In this document: positions 1 to 9,534 of the stretch, in pieces
How the letters are laid out: each line of letters begins with the position of its first letter
Numbering within the stretch: position 1 is the first letter of the stretch
Assembly (NCBI GenBank): GCA_963281255.1
Contig: OY725504.1
Location: 1,302,001-1,366,000, forward strand
Direction: 5' to 3'
Source of the DNA: Aphrocallistes beatrix
Taxonomy: Eukaryota > Porifera > Hexactinellida > Sceptrulophora > Aphrocallistidae
Length of the DNA: 64,000 bases
The notes under the pieces: generated by a model
What the model saw: only the letters and a program-made list of their open reading frames with translations
The model's database searches: none
What the model was told of the DNA's origin: nothing
Translations under genes and position numbers: made by a program

Positions 1-1439
1 GACAAGGAATTGCGAACTCCTCACAATCTTCTAGATGGTTATTCATTTCGCACGCCTTTACTCCTTCTGTACAAAAATCGCAGGTTACTTGTCTCATTGG
101 ACAGAGAGAGTTTTGGTGTTCTTCCAACAATTTCCTTTCCATTCTGTATATTGTTCCGTTGTCCTTATCCTCCGCCCTAATACACTTCAGTGGACACAAC
201 ACAGGGAAAAAATCGCATTCCGTAAGGTGATAGTGTATTTGATCGATAATATCTGTCCACATGCAGCCCTTTAGTTTGAATGGACATTCAACCTAGAAAT
301 ACAGTGGAGTGTTAATTATTTTCGTATAAATAGCAGGGTTGCCGTGGGAATGGAATTTCAATTCCCATTCCCACAGGATTTCTGTGAGAATTCTCACAGA
401 AACCCACAGAAAATCCCACAAAAACGCACACGGAATCTCACAGGAAATCCACAGGAAATCCCACAGAAATCCACAGGTAATCCCACAGATTCCCACATGT
501 GGGAATTCCCATAGCCTTAAAGTCATTCCCATCCCATATGGGAATCTGTGGGTTTTCCCATGGCTATACACACAGATTCCCATTCCTACGGCAACCCTGA
601 CAAATAGACACATCACAAACAAAGTGAGCTATACTAGAGGAGAGAGAACTAGTCTCTTTCCAGATGCAGTGCTAGAGGAGTTGCTTCTTGCTAATAGTGC
701 AATGAAAAATAATATCTAATTCTTCAACTATTTTGAACGTACTCGTATCTTCTATAATAGACAGTATCAAACTTGGCACAAAGTTAGAACACATCCTACT
801 GAACATTTTTAGATCTGGGACATCTTGGATTTCTCCAATGGTCCAGATTTTAGGTAATTTCCCTCGGTAAATATATTGTATCGTAGACACAATATTTACC
901 GAGGGAAATTAGATCATGACCTCAGAAATTATTTTATTATTCAATCTAAATATACAGTATATAACCACATTTCTCGATTCCAGGCATTTTGCGAGTTTCG
1001 GACAATTCGGTATGAACAATTACTGAATTATTTTAGAGCAATATTCGATAATTGCGTATTGCTTATTCTACAGAAACTTAGCATTATTATTTGTGGCTAT
1101 TTCTCCGTCAAAAGATTTTTGTTTTAGAATCTTACAACTCACTTGTCTTTTGTTTATTTCTTTTCGATTATGTTGTGCTATTTGTCTTTTCGAGTTGCCT
1201 GGGATGCATTCAGAACATCTGAATTCTTGATTTTCTTCTTTTTCAAACAAGCAAGCATCCCTTAACAATCCACTACATAACTTGCAAATTAAGAATCCTT
1301 CTAAATTTGATGTGATATTTTCGACCAACAATTCTGTTTTCCACCCTCTATAATACCCTTCATCCGTTTTCACGTACACTAGTTCCCTTATATCAATAGC
1401 TGCATTGCTATCTTCCGACTCTTCTAGATATCCTGCCAT
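1..1439 (-). CDS. TRAF-like RING/TRAF-type zinc-finger protein, 3' part outside window
   Basis: Exon 1 is 1439..1143 (99 codons from ATG). It ends at a GTGAGT donor and joins in phase 0 to exon 2 (292..1), whose acceptor is TTCTAG. Exon 1 holds a degenerate RING-like motif (CKLC near residue 51, CSEC near 76). Exon 2 opens with VECPFKLKGC and carries TRAF-type fingers with C-x6-C and C-x2-C pairs followed by H-x3-C. In known relatives such proteins are receptor-proximal adaptors or E3 ligases; the C-terminal MATH or coiled-coil part that would define a true TRAF lies beyond the left edge. The RING lacks the usual central Cys/His ligands, so E3 activity is doubtful. The intron contains a hAT-type MITE and a hairpin. 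A TATA-like run lies about 90 bp upstream on the minus strand (1523-1535). The exon join and family are well supported, the function is inferred. Confidence 0.82.
334..599. mobile_element. hAT-type MITE in the TRAF-like intron
   Basis: Inverted ends CAGGGTTGCCGTGGGAATGG and CATTCCTACGGCAACCCTG enclose about 265 bp. The flanks are ATAAATAG (326-333) and ACAAATAG (600-607), an 8-bp target duplication with one mismatch, as expected for hAT elements. The interior is made of short degenerate repeats around CCCACAG and TCCCACA. Long open frames across it are chance products of that repetition. Confidence 0.8.
855..911. repeat. Long perfect-arm hairpin
   Basis: The left arm 855-879 pairs with the right arm 889-911 with only a 2-nt bulge, leaving a 9-nt loop. 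It lies in the intron of the TRAF-like gene. The size is in the range of a pre-miRNA stem, but nothing shows expression. Confidence 0.8.
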
Positions 1440-2368
1440 ATTTACACAAGTACAGGCTGGTGTACGATAAAAATGTATTGCACTGATATAGACTTAAGAT
1501 AGCTATACACCTATATCTTAATTCTATATATATATCCCGCGTTATGTCTCTATAATGTAATATAATCTATCACAAAGGAAAGGTAGAATGGCTTACTTCG
1601 AGAGAAAGTACCAGCAATATTCCTTCAAACGTATGTATTGGTACCGTAATTGAGTTGTTCTCATTAACTTTGAGACAGTCGATTTGAAATAGTGACTTGT
1701 TACATTTAGTTTATTTTTGATTGTTTAAAGTTTTATATTTTATAATATGGCTATACGTAGCTTAGTAATGCGTAATTGAAACGCTAGGATCTTTTGTCTG
1801 AATTGATTGTTGAACTGGCAAGTTGTAGGAATATAAAAGTTGGCCTGTAGGAGTCAAATGGTGAGTGTCGAACAATATTAATTATCTACAGTAAATGCAA
1901 TTTTCCCACATCTTCCAGAAAACAACAAATAAAATTCATATCACTGTATAGCAATGAAGAAAGGATTCAATTGGTTTATTTTCATACCTTTAAATACACA
2001 ATTTTGCACTTTGAATAATTTTCAGAAAATGCAAGAATTAACTTAAATGTTAAGACTTAGGCTGACACGGAAAGTGTCAGCAAGCCGCGTTGCAAGTAAA
2101 TAATTTGGAACTTCTAGGATTTCATGTTTCTTTCATTGATATAATGGGTTGTCATTTAGTTTTGTTTCCCCTATAATGCTTTTATTCTCTGAGGACCAGC
2201 AGGTGATGGTCAGATTGTTTCTAAATATTGCGTATGACAGTGTCCTATTTCACGTGAATTTTCAACAATATGAATATGTATAAATGCTATGAGGTTTATA
2301 TTTATTTGGTATATACTATATACATATTTAGTGCATTCACAACTATTACCATTTAAAATATTTTTTTA
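1440..2368. other. Divergent intergenic region between TRAF-like gene and transporter
   Basis: AT-rich spacer between two genes transcribed away from each other. It contains a TATA-like run at 1523-1535 facing the TRAF-like gene and a fragment of the dispersed HINE-like 5' end at about 1780-1865 (GAATTGATTG and a following AACTGGCAAG block). TATA-like sequence near 2310-2325 could serve the transporter. Nothing else was recognised. Confidence 0.5.
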
Positions 2369-3685
2369 ATGAAACTGACTGAAATCACAACTTATTTTGC
2401 TGTGTTTACAGGCTATGTAGGCGTAATTGGAATTGTTTTCATTTTGGGATTTTCATCTCCCACTCAGAAGCAACTAATTCAAGAGCACATCGTGAGCAAG
2501 AGCACAATATCAATATTTGCATCTGTATCTCATGTAGGAAGGTTTCTAGGTAATTTTGTGATGCTGTCTTGTTATCAGTTAAAGATCAATAGTAACACAG
2601 CAGTGTTAGTGAACTCTGTCATAGGTGGGATCGGATGGCTGATGGTAATAATTGCTAGTTCATCTATTATGGCTATTTTAGGAGCGTCACTGGTAGGAGT
2701 GTATACCGGTATTACTATTTTCTTTATACAGACATATATTGGAGAAATAACTTTGAGTAGTCAGCGACGTGTAGCAAGTGGAGGTATCGGATTCTGTTTC
2801 AGGATCTCGCTGTTCTGTGTCTACGCGCTAGGGATTTGGCTCTCATTTCGCTGGTTAGCAGCTGTAGGATTGTTATTCATTTGTATTTTCTGTCTTTTGT
2901 TAACAATTATCCCTAAATCTCCAGAATGGTATGTTTCTCAGGGAGTAGATGAAAGAGCTAAACACACTTTGTTCTATCTACATGGCAAAGACTTTGATGC
3001 TGATTCTGAATTACAGAATATTCGAAATAATATTGCCGATAACAAATTTACCTGGACTGATAGTATTAACGCTTTAAAGAATTGGAAGGTTTTAAAGCCC
3101 ATCATACTAATATCTGTTTTTACTTGTTGCAAGGAGTTTGGCGGACACGAAGCTATGGTATCTTTCTCCTCACACATTCTAGAAAACCAACAAAGAATGG
3201 ATGCTCGATTAGCATCACTCTTCTATCCGACATTTCTAACTGCAGGTGCAGTTGTTTCATTAATAATCCTCAATTCCTGCAAATTGAAATGGCAAATAAT
3301 ACTCGGTGCACTGTTGCAAGCTTTTTCACATCTTTCGATGGCTGTCTATTATTTCGTTTCAGAAAACCATTTGCATTGCTTGAAAGAGTATTCCCAAATA
3401 TGTCAGACAATATCATTCTGGCCAATATTCAACATTGCCCTCTACGCGTTTGGATTTTCACTGGGTTGGGGTCTAACCTTTTTTTCCCTCATCGGGATAT
3501 TGATAGTTTCTTATCGAGGAATCTCGCTACTCCTCACGTCTGCTGCAACTAATATTTCAATGTTCACTATCATCAATATGTTTTATTATTTGCTCAATAC
3601 AATAGGAGGTTTTAGTACATTTTTGTGCTTAGCTTCTGTAAACCTCATTTCTATCGTCTTTGTGTATTTTTCTTTACATTTCTGA
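2369..3685 (+). CDS. MFS facilitative sugar transporter, Tret1/GLUT-like
   Basis: Uninterrupted 438-codon frame with about twelve hydrophobic segments, split six and six by a hydrophilic loop around residues 190-245. Sugar-porter landmarks are YIGEI after TM4 with a following RR pair, and the PKSPEWYVSQG motif after TM6, equivalent to PESPRWL of the family. These proteins move hexoses or trehalose across the plasma membrane by facilitated diffusion. The loop between TM2 and TM3, normally carrying RxGRR, reads without it, so the substrate and activity are uncertain. An acceptor-like TTTACAG lies at 2405-2411 just inside the frame, so an upstream exon could replace the first 14 residues. AATAAA signals follow at about 3843 and 3976. 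No intron is visible. Confidence 0.85.
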   Translation: MKLTEITTYFAVFTGYVGVIGIVFILGFSSPTQKQLIQEHIVSKSTISIFASVSHVGRFLGNFVMLSCYQLKINSNTAVLVNSVIGGIGWLMVIIASSSIMAILGASLVGVYTGITIFFIQTYIGEITLSSQRRVASGGIGFCFRISLFCVYALGIWLSFRWLAAVGLLFICIFCLLLTIIPKSPEWYVSQGVDERAKHTLFYLHGKDFDADSELQNIRNNIADNKFTWTDSINALKNWKVLKPIILISVFTCCKEFGGHEAMVSFSSHILENQQRMDARLASLFYPTFLTAGAVVSLIILNSCKLKWQIILGALLQAFSHLSMAVYYFVSENHLHCLKEYSQICQTISFWPIFNIALYAFGFSLGWGLTFFSLIGILIVSYRGISLLLTSAATNISMFTIINMFYYLLNTIGGFSTFLCLASVNLISIVFVYFSLHF

Positions 3686-4075
3686 ATGTTTACTTAATAA
3701 GTTGAATATATTTCTGCTTCCTGGTTATTTAGTATCATTTCTCTCGACTACTTGCCAACTCAATTAATGTTACTACTAAACATACTTTATCCATCTATTC
3801 CCCCAATCTAGAAAATTCGTGTTACACCGAAAAAACATCGAAAATAAATGCATCTCCGAATTGGAATCGGTATCGATGCTGACAATTATAAATCAATTGT
3901 GTTTGTAGAAATTTAGTTCATCAATTATAACGAGTCATTGTTTTTACTGGTTAATGAGTAAGATATGTATATACGTAAATAAAAGGAGAACATTTAGCAA
4001 GATTAAGTGATTGCTCGAATACCTCATGAAAATACAATAAATTCTGAGTCCCTCATGTCATATATACCTGTCATA
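3686..4075. other. 3' flank of the transporter
   Basis: AT-rich spacer with two AATAAA hexamers (about 3843 and 3976) suitable for polyadenylation of the upstream gene. No other feature seen. Confidence 0.5.
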
Positions 4076-4083
4076 TTCTAAAG

Positions 4084-5196
4084 CAGCGGTGGGCAACCTG
4101 GGGCATTTGGGGCCCACGAGACTAAATTTGATGGTCCGCGACTCTTTTCAAACACTCTATTATGGGGCCCGCGTGTTAGTGATTGTATACAAAATGGGCC
4201 CGCCTAATTTTAGTGTGAAATTAATGCTGAATATCAATATATTTTCTATAATCATTATATAATGATTCAATTTATTTACTTGTTATTTTGCTTATAAGTA
4301 CAAGCGCGCTTCGCTTGCTTGTGCTGCGCGGCTGGCGGACACTTTGTGTCCGCCGGAGGCTCCCTTCGGTCGCCTGGAGGTGACATTGGTTTATTACAGG
4401 GTTGGAATTTAACCCGGGTTAAATAGGTTTTGCCCAGCCCAGTGGGTTAAACCCGGGTAAAATCCGGGTTTAATTAGTTTAACCCGGGGTTAAAACGGAG
4501 AATAAACGGATTTTCCCAGTTATTGTCTTTGTTTTCAAATTCAACAATATAATTAATTATATTAGCGTATTTTTTGTAAGAGGTGCATATCAAAATCTAA
4601 TACACTAATGAAAATCTAAAACAAAGGGCCCCATAATAGAGTGTTTGATGCGTAATGATGACGTCATAACAAAGTGATGAGTCATCATTTTTTGATGATA
4701 GTTACATCATATGTGAGACATGTTAGTATACAGATTCTATTAAAATTTCAGCCTTCTATCTCCTATAATGGCTGAGTTATGCCCGAATAACTGTGTTGCT
4801 TAACTTTTAAAAATGTGACAATGACGTCATAATTCCATGATGAGTCGACATTTTGCTCTGAACTCAGAACTTACTGGAGCCATAGCCAAAAGACTCCCAC
4901 ATGCCAAAAATCAGCCTTCTGCGCCCGGCAGTTTCTTCAATCAATTCGTTACAGATATATATATATATATATATATATACAATCATCGAGTTTTAATAGT
5001 AAGGATAAACAATAATCGAGTTTTAATAGTAAGGATAATTTTAGTTATTACATTGCTTCCATATAGGTTTCTAATGTCAGTTCTTGCTACGGCCTTGGTG
5101 ATGTGACCGTAACAAGAACTGACAGATTTGGGGCCCGCGAGACCCCTCGCGGGCCCCAATTGTGGCCCACTTAAGGATTAAGGTTGCCCGCCACTG
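4084..5196. mobile_element. hAT element with perfect 8-bp target duplication
   Basis: Ends CAGCGGTGGGCAACCT and AGGTTGCCCGCCACTG are imperfect inverted repeats of the hAT CAGNGGT type. TTCTAAAG occurs immediately outside both ends (4076-4083 and 5197-5204). There is no transposase frame. Subterminal repeats rich in GGGCCC flank a nested HINE-like copy (4300-5036), and a cluster of AACCCGGGTT palindromes lies at about 4410-4500. Confidence 0.88.
4300..5036 (-). mobile_element. HINE/Helitron-like non-autonomous repeat, copy 1
   Basis: In reverse orientation the copy runs from an ATTAAAACTC end, through a TA microsatellite (about 4957-4978) and a CGAATTGATTGAAGAAACTG block, to a palindrome GCGGACACTTTGTGTCCGC and a terminal hairpin ending GCGCGCTTGT. 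It lies inside the hAT element 4084-5196 and is interrupted by AACCCGGGTT repeats. Confidence 0.65.
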
Positions 5197-5204
5197 TTCT
5201 AAAG

Positions 5205-5728
5205 GATGCACTTCAAGTAATATATGGTTCGAATGAGTAGTCAGGCCTTAATTACGTATCGAAGGCCATGCATTATAATTACAAGCGCGCTTCGCTTGCT
5301 TGCGCTGCGTGGCTTGCGGACACTATGTGTCCACAGATTTCCGGGCGCCTGGAGATATCAAAAAACAGTTGATTGCTTTCTAATTCTCTACTAAAAAAAG
5401 TTATCTATGGTGAATCATGAATTCAGAACTGAAAAAGAAAAATTAGGTCCATGATAAAAGGAATTCGAAATCAATTACGTACATACCTAGAAATGCCATG
5501 TCAACAGTTGAAAGCTAGTCTCTAGCCTATTTTGGAACTTGTTTACTTTATGTAACTATTGTAAACAAATGTGATCAAATAATTTATTATATATATTTGA
5601 AAATTTGATATTCGATATCTACACCCCTAAAATCCCATGTTAACCGTAGGAAGCTAGTCTAGCATATTTTTCATATTTCATCATATGGTGTGAAAATATA
5701 CACATCACCTTTTTGTTGCTATACAACA
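5205..5728. other. Spacer with a short HINE-like 3' end
   Basis: At 5281-5330 there is a truncated copy of the terminal palindromes (ACAAGCGCGCTTCGCTTGC then a decayed GGACACTATGTGTCC). The remainder is AT-rich with no recognised feature. Confidence 0.5.
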
Positions 5729-5845
5729 GCGGTTTTCAACCTTTTTTTGTCTGTGGATATCCCCTATAGCAATTTTCCTATATTCTGTGGAGTGTGGACC
5801 CCTTCCTATTAGTCGTAATACAAAATTTTGAATCCTGTGGACCCC
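5729..5845. mobile_element. hAT-type MITE fragment
   Basis: Begins CAGCGGTTTTCAACC and contains TGTGGA and CTATAGCAATTTTCCTATAT blocks shared with the complete MITE at 18447-18564 in the opposite orientation. The right end could not be delimited because it merges with the HIRAN-like fragment. Confidence 0.6.
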
Positions 5846-5867
5846 TTTATATCTTCTGTGGACTACT

Positions 5868-6114
5868 AAGGACTCCAGAGGAAGGAGAACGTTTGAACTT
5901 AATCCGGGAGCCAGACAATATTAAAGATAAGTATGCAGTATCAGTTATGAAAGACGGCCTGGTTGTAGGCCATGTCCCTTATAATCTAGCACCAAGAATT
6001 TCACAATTTTTGAAGAGAGACATGAACAAAGCCTTTGCTGAGGTTAAATCTAAACCAATAAACCGAGGAGCAGGTTTTGGCCTAGAGATTTCGTGTGTCT
6101 ATTATCTATATTGA
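5868..6114 (+). pseudogene. HIRAN-like domain fragment
   Basis: The open frame from about 5868 to the stop at 6112-6114 reads EPDNIKDKYAVSVMKDG followed by VVGHVPYNLAP and a GAGFGLE block. This matches the general HIRAN pattern (D-x-AV-V then G-x-VP), a DNA-end-binding fold that also occurs in transposon-linked reading frames of invertebrates. The in-frame ATG at 5794 lies in hAT MITE sequence, so the N-terminus is artificial and I treat the piece as a transposon-associated remnant. A functional small protein cannot be excluded. Confidence 0.55.
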
Positions 6115-6527
6115 CCCAAGATTTACATAGATAAAATGAAGGAAATTGTGGATGCCCTTTCTTCAGACGGACTCCTCTAATAACCTAATTTCCTACAATC
6201 ATGTAATATAGATGATATGTTATAAATATGTATATATTTTAACTTCTTATTTGAAACGTTCTTAAAGAATGGCATGTATATGAGTGATTGTTACATATAC
6301 ATCTGATTGATGCCGTATCTCGGAGGTAATTTTGTATTAAAAATTTCAAACGGGAGTTCACTTAACTGCCGTATGTCAGAGGTTGCCGTTACTCGGAGGT
6401 GCCGTTACTCAGAGGTTGAAGAAGTACTATTAGTATAGGAAAATCAATCGGTGGAATGGGATGATGCCGCTTCTCGGAGAGTTGCCGCTACTCGGAGGTG
6501 CCGCTTTGGGAGGTTTACCTGTATACA
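6115..6527. other. Spacer with repeated GCCGTTACTCGGAGGT motifs
   Basis: Between 6310 and 6520 the motif TGCCGtTACTCGGAGGT and variants recur at least six times, suggesting remains of a terminal-repeat element. A related piece lies at about 29470-29510. No gene seen. Confidence 0.4.
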
Positions 6528-7080
6528 CACAAGCGCTTCGCTTGCTTGCGCCGCGGCTGGCGGACACTTTGTGTCCGCCGGATGCGCCCTTTGGGCGCCT
6601 GTGGTCACCATTGATTAATTATATGGAAGATAGCATCTCTAAATACGTCTGTCCTACTATTATAATCAATATCGCACGAAAAATCACCAAAATTATCAAT
6701 TTTTTAAATTTTGATGCGTAATGATGACGTCATGACAGTGTGATGAGTCATCATTTTTTGATGATAGTTGTATCATATGTAAGGTATATTAGTATACAGA
6801 TTCTATTAAAATTTCAGCCTTCTATCTCTTATAATGGCTGAGTTATGCTCGAATAACTGTATTGCTTAACTTTTAAAAATGTGACAATTACGTAATAATT
6901 CCATGATGAGTCAACATTTTGTCTGAGCTCAGAACTTACTGGAGCCATAGCCAAAAGACTCCCACATGCCAAAAATCAGCTTTCTCCGCCTGGCAGTTTC
7001 TTCAATCAATTCGTAACATATATATGTATATATATATATATATATATACAAACATTAATCGAGTTTTAATAGTAAGGATT
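6528..7080 (-). mobile_element. HINE/Helitron-like repeat, copy 2 (near complete)
   Basis: Reverse-oriented copy with all hallmarks: ATTAAAACTC start near 7075, TA microsatellite 7018-7047, GAATTGATTGAAGAAACTG, a body shared with copies 1 and 3 (including a CATATGATACAACTATCATC stretch), palindrome GGCGGACACTTTGTGTCCGCC at about 6558-6578, and terminal hairpin at 6528-6555. Confidence 0.7.
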
Positions 7081-7124
7081 ACTTAACTTATTAATATTCG
7101 GCAAGAATATGCAAGTTACTTTTG

Positions 7125-7252
7125 ATGACCAGTGCACAATGGAAGTACTTAAGTACAAGTACAATTCATGAACAAAAAAGTACTCAAGTACAGTACTCAC
7201 AAAATTGTACTTAAGTACCAAAATACTTAAGTACATTTGAACCCAACCCTGC
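7125..7252. mobile_element. Decayed hAT MITE with AAGTACTT interior
   Basis: The right end is TTTGAACCCAACCCTG, the same terminal sequence as the MITE at 19936-20381. The interior is a run of variants of AAGTACTTAAGTAC. The left end is eroded. Confidence 0.5.
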
Positions 7253-7329
7253 TAAATAAGTTACTGCTTTGAAGTAGTAAAACAATGAGTCTATTGTAGT
7301 GTCAAACAATGATTTCTATTGGGAGGGTG

Positions 7330-7515
7330 AAGCCATATATATTGTATAGAAAAACACATTTTTGGCTGGAAATTTCGCTTAGATCTTTGAACTTAATCGT
7401 AGACGCATCATTTGACACCTAAGTGCCAATTTTCGTATATCTACGACTTGTCAATTCTTCAATCAATTCGGACAAATTCAAACAAAACCCTAGCGTTTTA
7501 ATAAACAGGAATCCC
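7330..7515 (-). mobile_element. HINE-like 5' end fragment
   Basis: Reverse-oriented fragment with GTCCGAATTGATTGAAGAATT and a downstream AGATCTAAGCG stretch shared with the copies at 48196-48968 and 36363-36885. Confidence 0.5.
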
Positions 7516-7708
7516 TTGCCGTTCGCGGGTTACATTCTTGAGAATTGGCGGGAACGGCAAATCCGCAATCGCCGAGGTTAAAGGTTTACGAAAATCCTGG
7601 GGTTAGGTTCCTAGAATTCTAAAAGATTCATTAAGTATCGTCCATAATATCCTAAATGAAAGCTTTAAGTTCTTCAAGTAAAGGGACAAATTAAGTTTAG
7701 TACCATAC

Positions 7709-8272
7709 AAGCTCACTTCGCTTGCTTGCGCTGCGCGGCTGACGGACACAAAGTGTCCGCCAGAGGCATCCTTTGGGTGCCTAGGCCCACATTGATTAAT
7801 TATAAGGTAGATAACTTCTCTAAATACGTCTGTTATAATATATATTATAATATATCACTAAATTTGTCATTTTTTTCAATTTTTGATGCGAAATGAGACA
7901 TATGATACAACTATCATCAAAAATGATGGCTCATCACTGTCATAACAGAGTGATAAGTCATCATTTTTTGATGATTGTTGTATCATATGTGAAGAATACG
8001 TATTAATATACACAGTCTATTAAAATTTCAACCTTCTATCACCTAAATGACTGAGTTAATTGTCGAAAAACTGAAATTTCTAATTATAAAAAGGTGACAA
8101 AGATGTCATAATTCCATGATGAGTTGACATTTTCGTCTGAGGTCAGAACTTAGTGGAGCCATAGCCAAAAGACTCCAACATGCCAAAAATTCAGCTTTCT
8201 GTGCCTGGCAGTTTCTTCGATCAATTCGTTACATATATATATATATATACACGTATACAGTTTGGCCTGCGA
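7709..8272 (-). mobile_element. HINE/Helitron-like repeat, copy 3
   Basis: Reverse-oriented copy: terminal hairpin at 7709-7742, palindrome GACGGACACAAAGTGTCCGCC, a body shared with copy 2, GAATTGATCGAAGAAACTG, and a TA microsatellite at about 8232-8250. The interior contains its own inverted repeat around 7890-7990 (CATATGATACAAC and GTTGTATCATATG). Confidence 0.68.
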
Positions 8273-8880
8273 GAATATATATGTAATTCATTTATTCTTG
8301 TGTTCACCGAATTCCTGCACAACACTTAAATAGTATTTATCATTTCATATTTTCTCCTTAGACTATTTGTGTTGTAGGTAGTTAAATTCTCTGAAAACTG
8401 TCTGCAGTTAGGCTCGTTTATTATGAACTACCAGGGGACCAAAAATATTATTCATAATATACTACTAGCGAAATTTCATATTAAGTGAACTAAATTGGGC
8501 TAATTTGTATCTACTCTTCAAACTGTCAGTAGAACTATTTGGTTGTCTGAGTACATGGCAACCAAAATACTTGTATCCTATCGTTAAGTATGTTGGAGAC
8601 TTGTCTGCTCTATCTACATGTATCATATTCGCATCATCGTACAAGTAAGAATTTTCATTACTCACTCACTTAATGATCGTACTTAGTTTATATTTTCAAA
8701 TGAGGGGACATGCCATAATAATTTCGACTCGTGGATTGTGCATACGGATAAGACCCTTTTTCCTGTTTCCAAACTGGTACGGTATTATACAGCCCTCCAG
8801 AGAGTCGGCAGAGACACCCTCTTAGTCTCAAACTCCTAAATTTTCATACACACAAATCGATAAATAACATTGTACTGTTA
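8273..8880. other. Intergenic, nothing recognised
   Basis: AT-rich sequence without coding-like frames, terminal repeats or tandem structure that I could identify. Confidence 0.4.
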
Positions 8881-8940
8881 TAATATAGGGTAAATTGGGT
8901 AATATGCTAAATTTCCCATATATTGAAAAGTCGAGTGCGC

Positions 8941-9534
8941 ATGCTCATATTTATAGGCACAACATTATTACAAGAGGATGCAACATTATTGCAAGAGGAT
9001 GCAACATTATTACAAGAGGATGCAACATTATTGCAAGAGGATGCAACATTATTGCAAGAGGATGCAACATTATTGCAAGAGGATGTTCGAGATAGATCTC
9101 TTATACATTCATTGAGAACAGATCCAATAGACATATTTTTGTCATCAGAATACCTTGTGAGCGAGCTAAGTGATGTCATTTACGATATATGTCCACCATC
9201 TAAGACCTCTGACATGACAGATTATGGTTTTTTGCCCGGTCTTTCTCAATTTCAAAATGAAAAGCAACCCGAAAGCACTTTCGACCTTGACTGCGCCCCA
9301 CCAACATCTTCCATCGCTGTTCTTGCTAATGCGCAGACTATATCCCCACTAAGGGTAAAATTCAAAACAATCAAAGATAAAGTCAAGACCGAATTTTGTA
9401 AGCTCCTTTCTAATCCCAACACATTCCTCTCAGGAATTTGCATAAACAGTTTCATGGTAAATAGTAGTATTTCTATAGTATCTATAATTTACATGACCTT
9501 TTTTTCTCTTGAAGTAGGTCTCTTGAATAGCTGA
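8941..9534 (+). CDS. Hypothetical protein with TLLQEDA repeats
   Basis: From an ATG at 8941 there is a 197-residue open frame. Residues 9-50 or so are six copies of the heptapeptide TLLQEDA, encoded by a 21-bp tandem repeat (8960-9085). The rest is non-repetitive with balanced amino-acid use. The frame could continue into a spliced mRNA: a donor-like ATGGTAAAT occurs at 9452-9460. The sequence just upstream of the ATG matches a dispersed repeat also found near 12240-12270, so the true start may be elsewhere. The last 46 nt overlap, antisense, the end of the cysteine-cluster gene. I do not recognise the protein. Confidence 0.35.
   Translation: MLIFIGTTLLQEDATLLQEDATLLQEDATLLQEDATLLQEDATLLQEDVRDRSLIHSLRTDPIDIFLSSEYLVSELSDVIYDICPPSKTSDMTDYGFLPGLSQFQNEKQPESTFDLDCAPPTSSIAVLANAQTISPLRVKFKTIKDKVKTEFCKLLSNPNTFLSGICINSFMVNSSISIVSIIYMTFFSLEVGLLNS
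8960..9085. repeat. 21-bp tandem repeat, six copies
   Basis: Unit AACATTATTGCAAGAGGATGC, with an A/G change at one position alternating among copies. The 21-bp length keeps a reading frame open on both strands. Confidence 0.9.

Noticed and set aside
339-719. 126-codon plus-strand open frame
   Set aside because: It runs through the CCCACAG-type repeats of the hAT MITE at 334-599; the amino-acid pattern only reflects the repeat.
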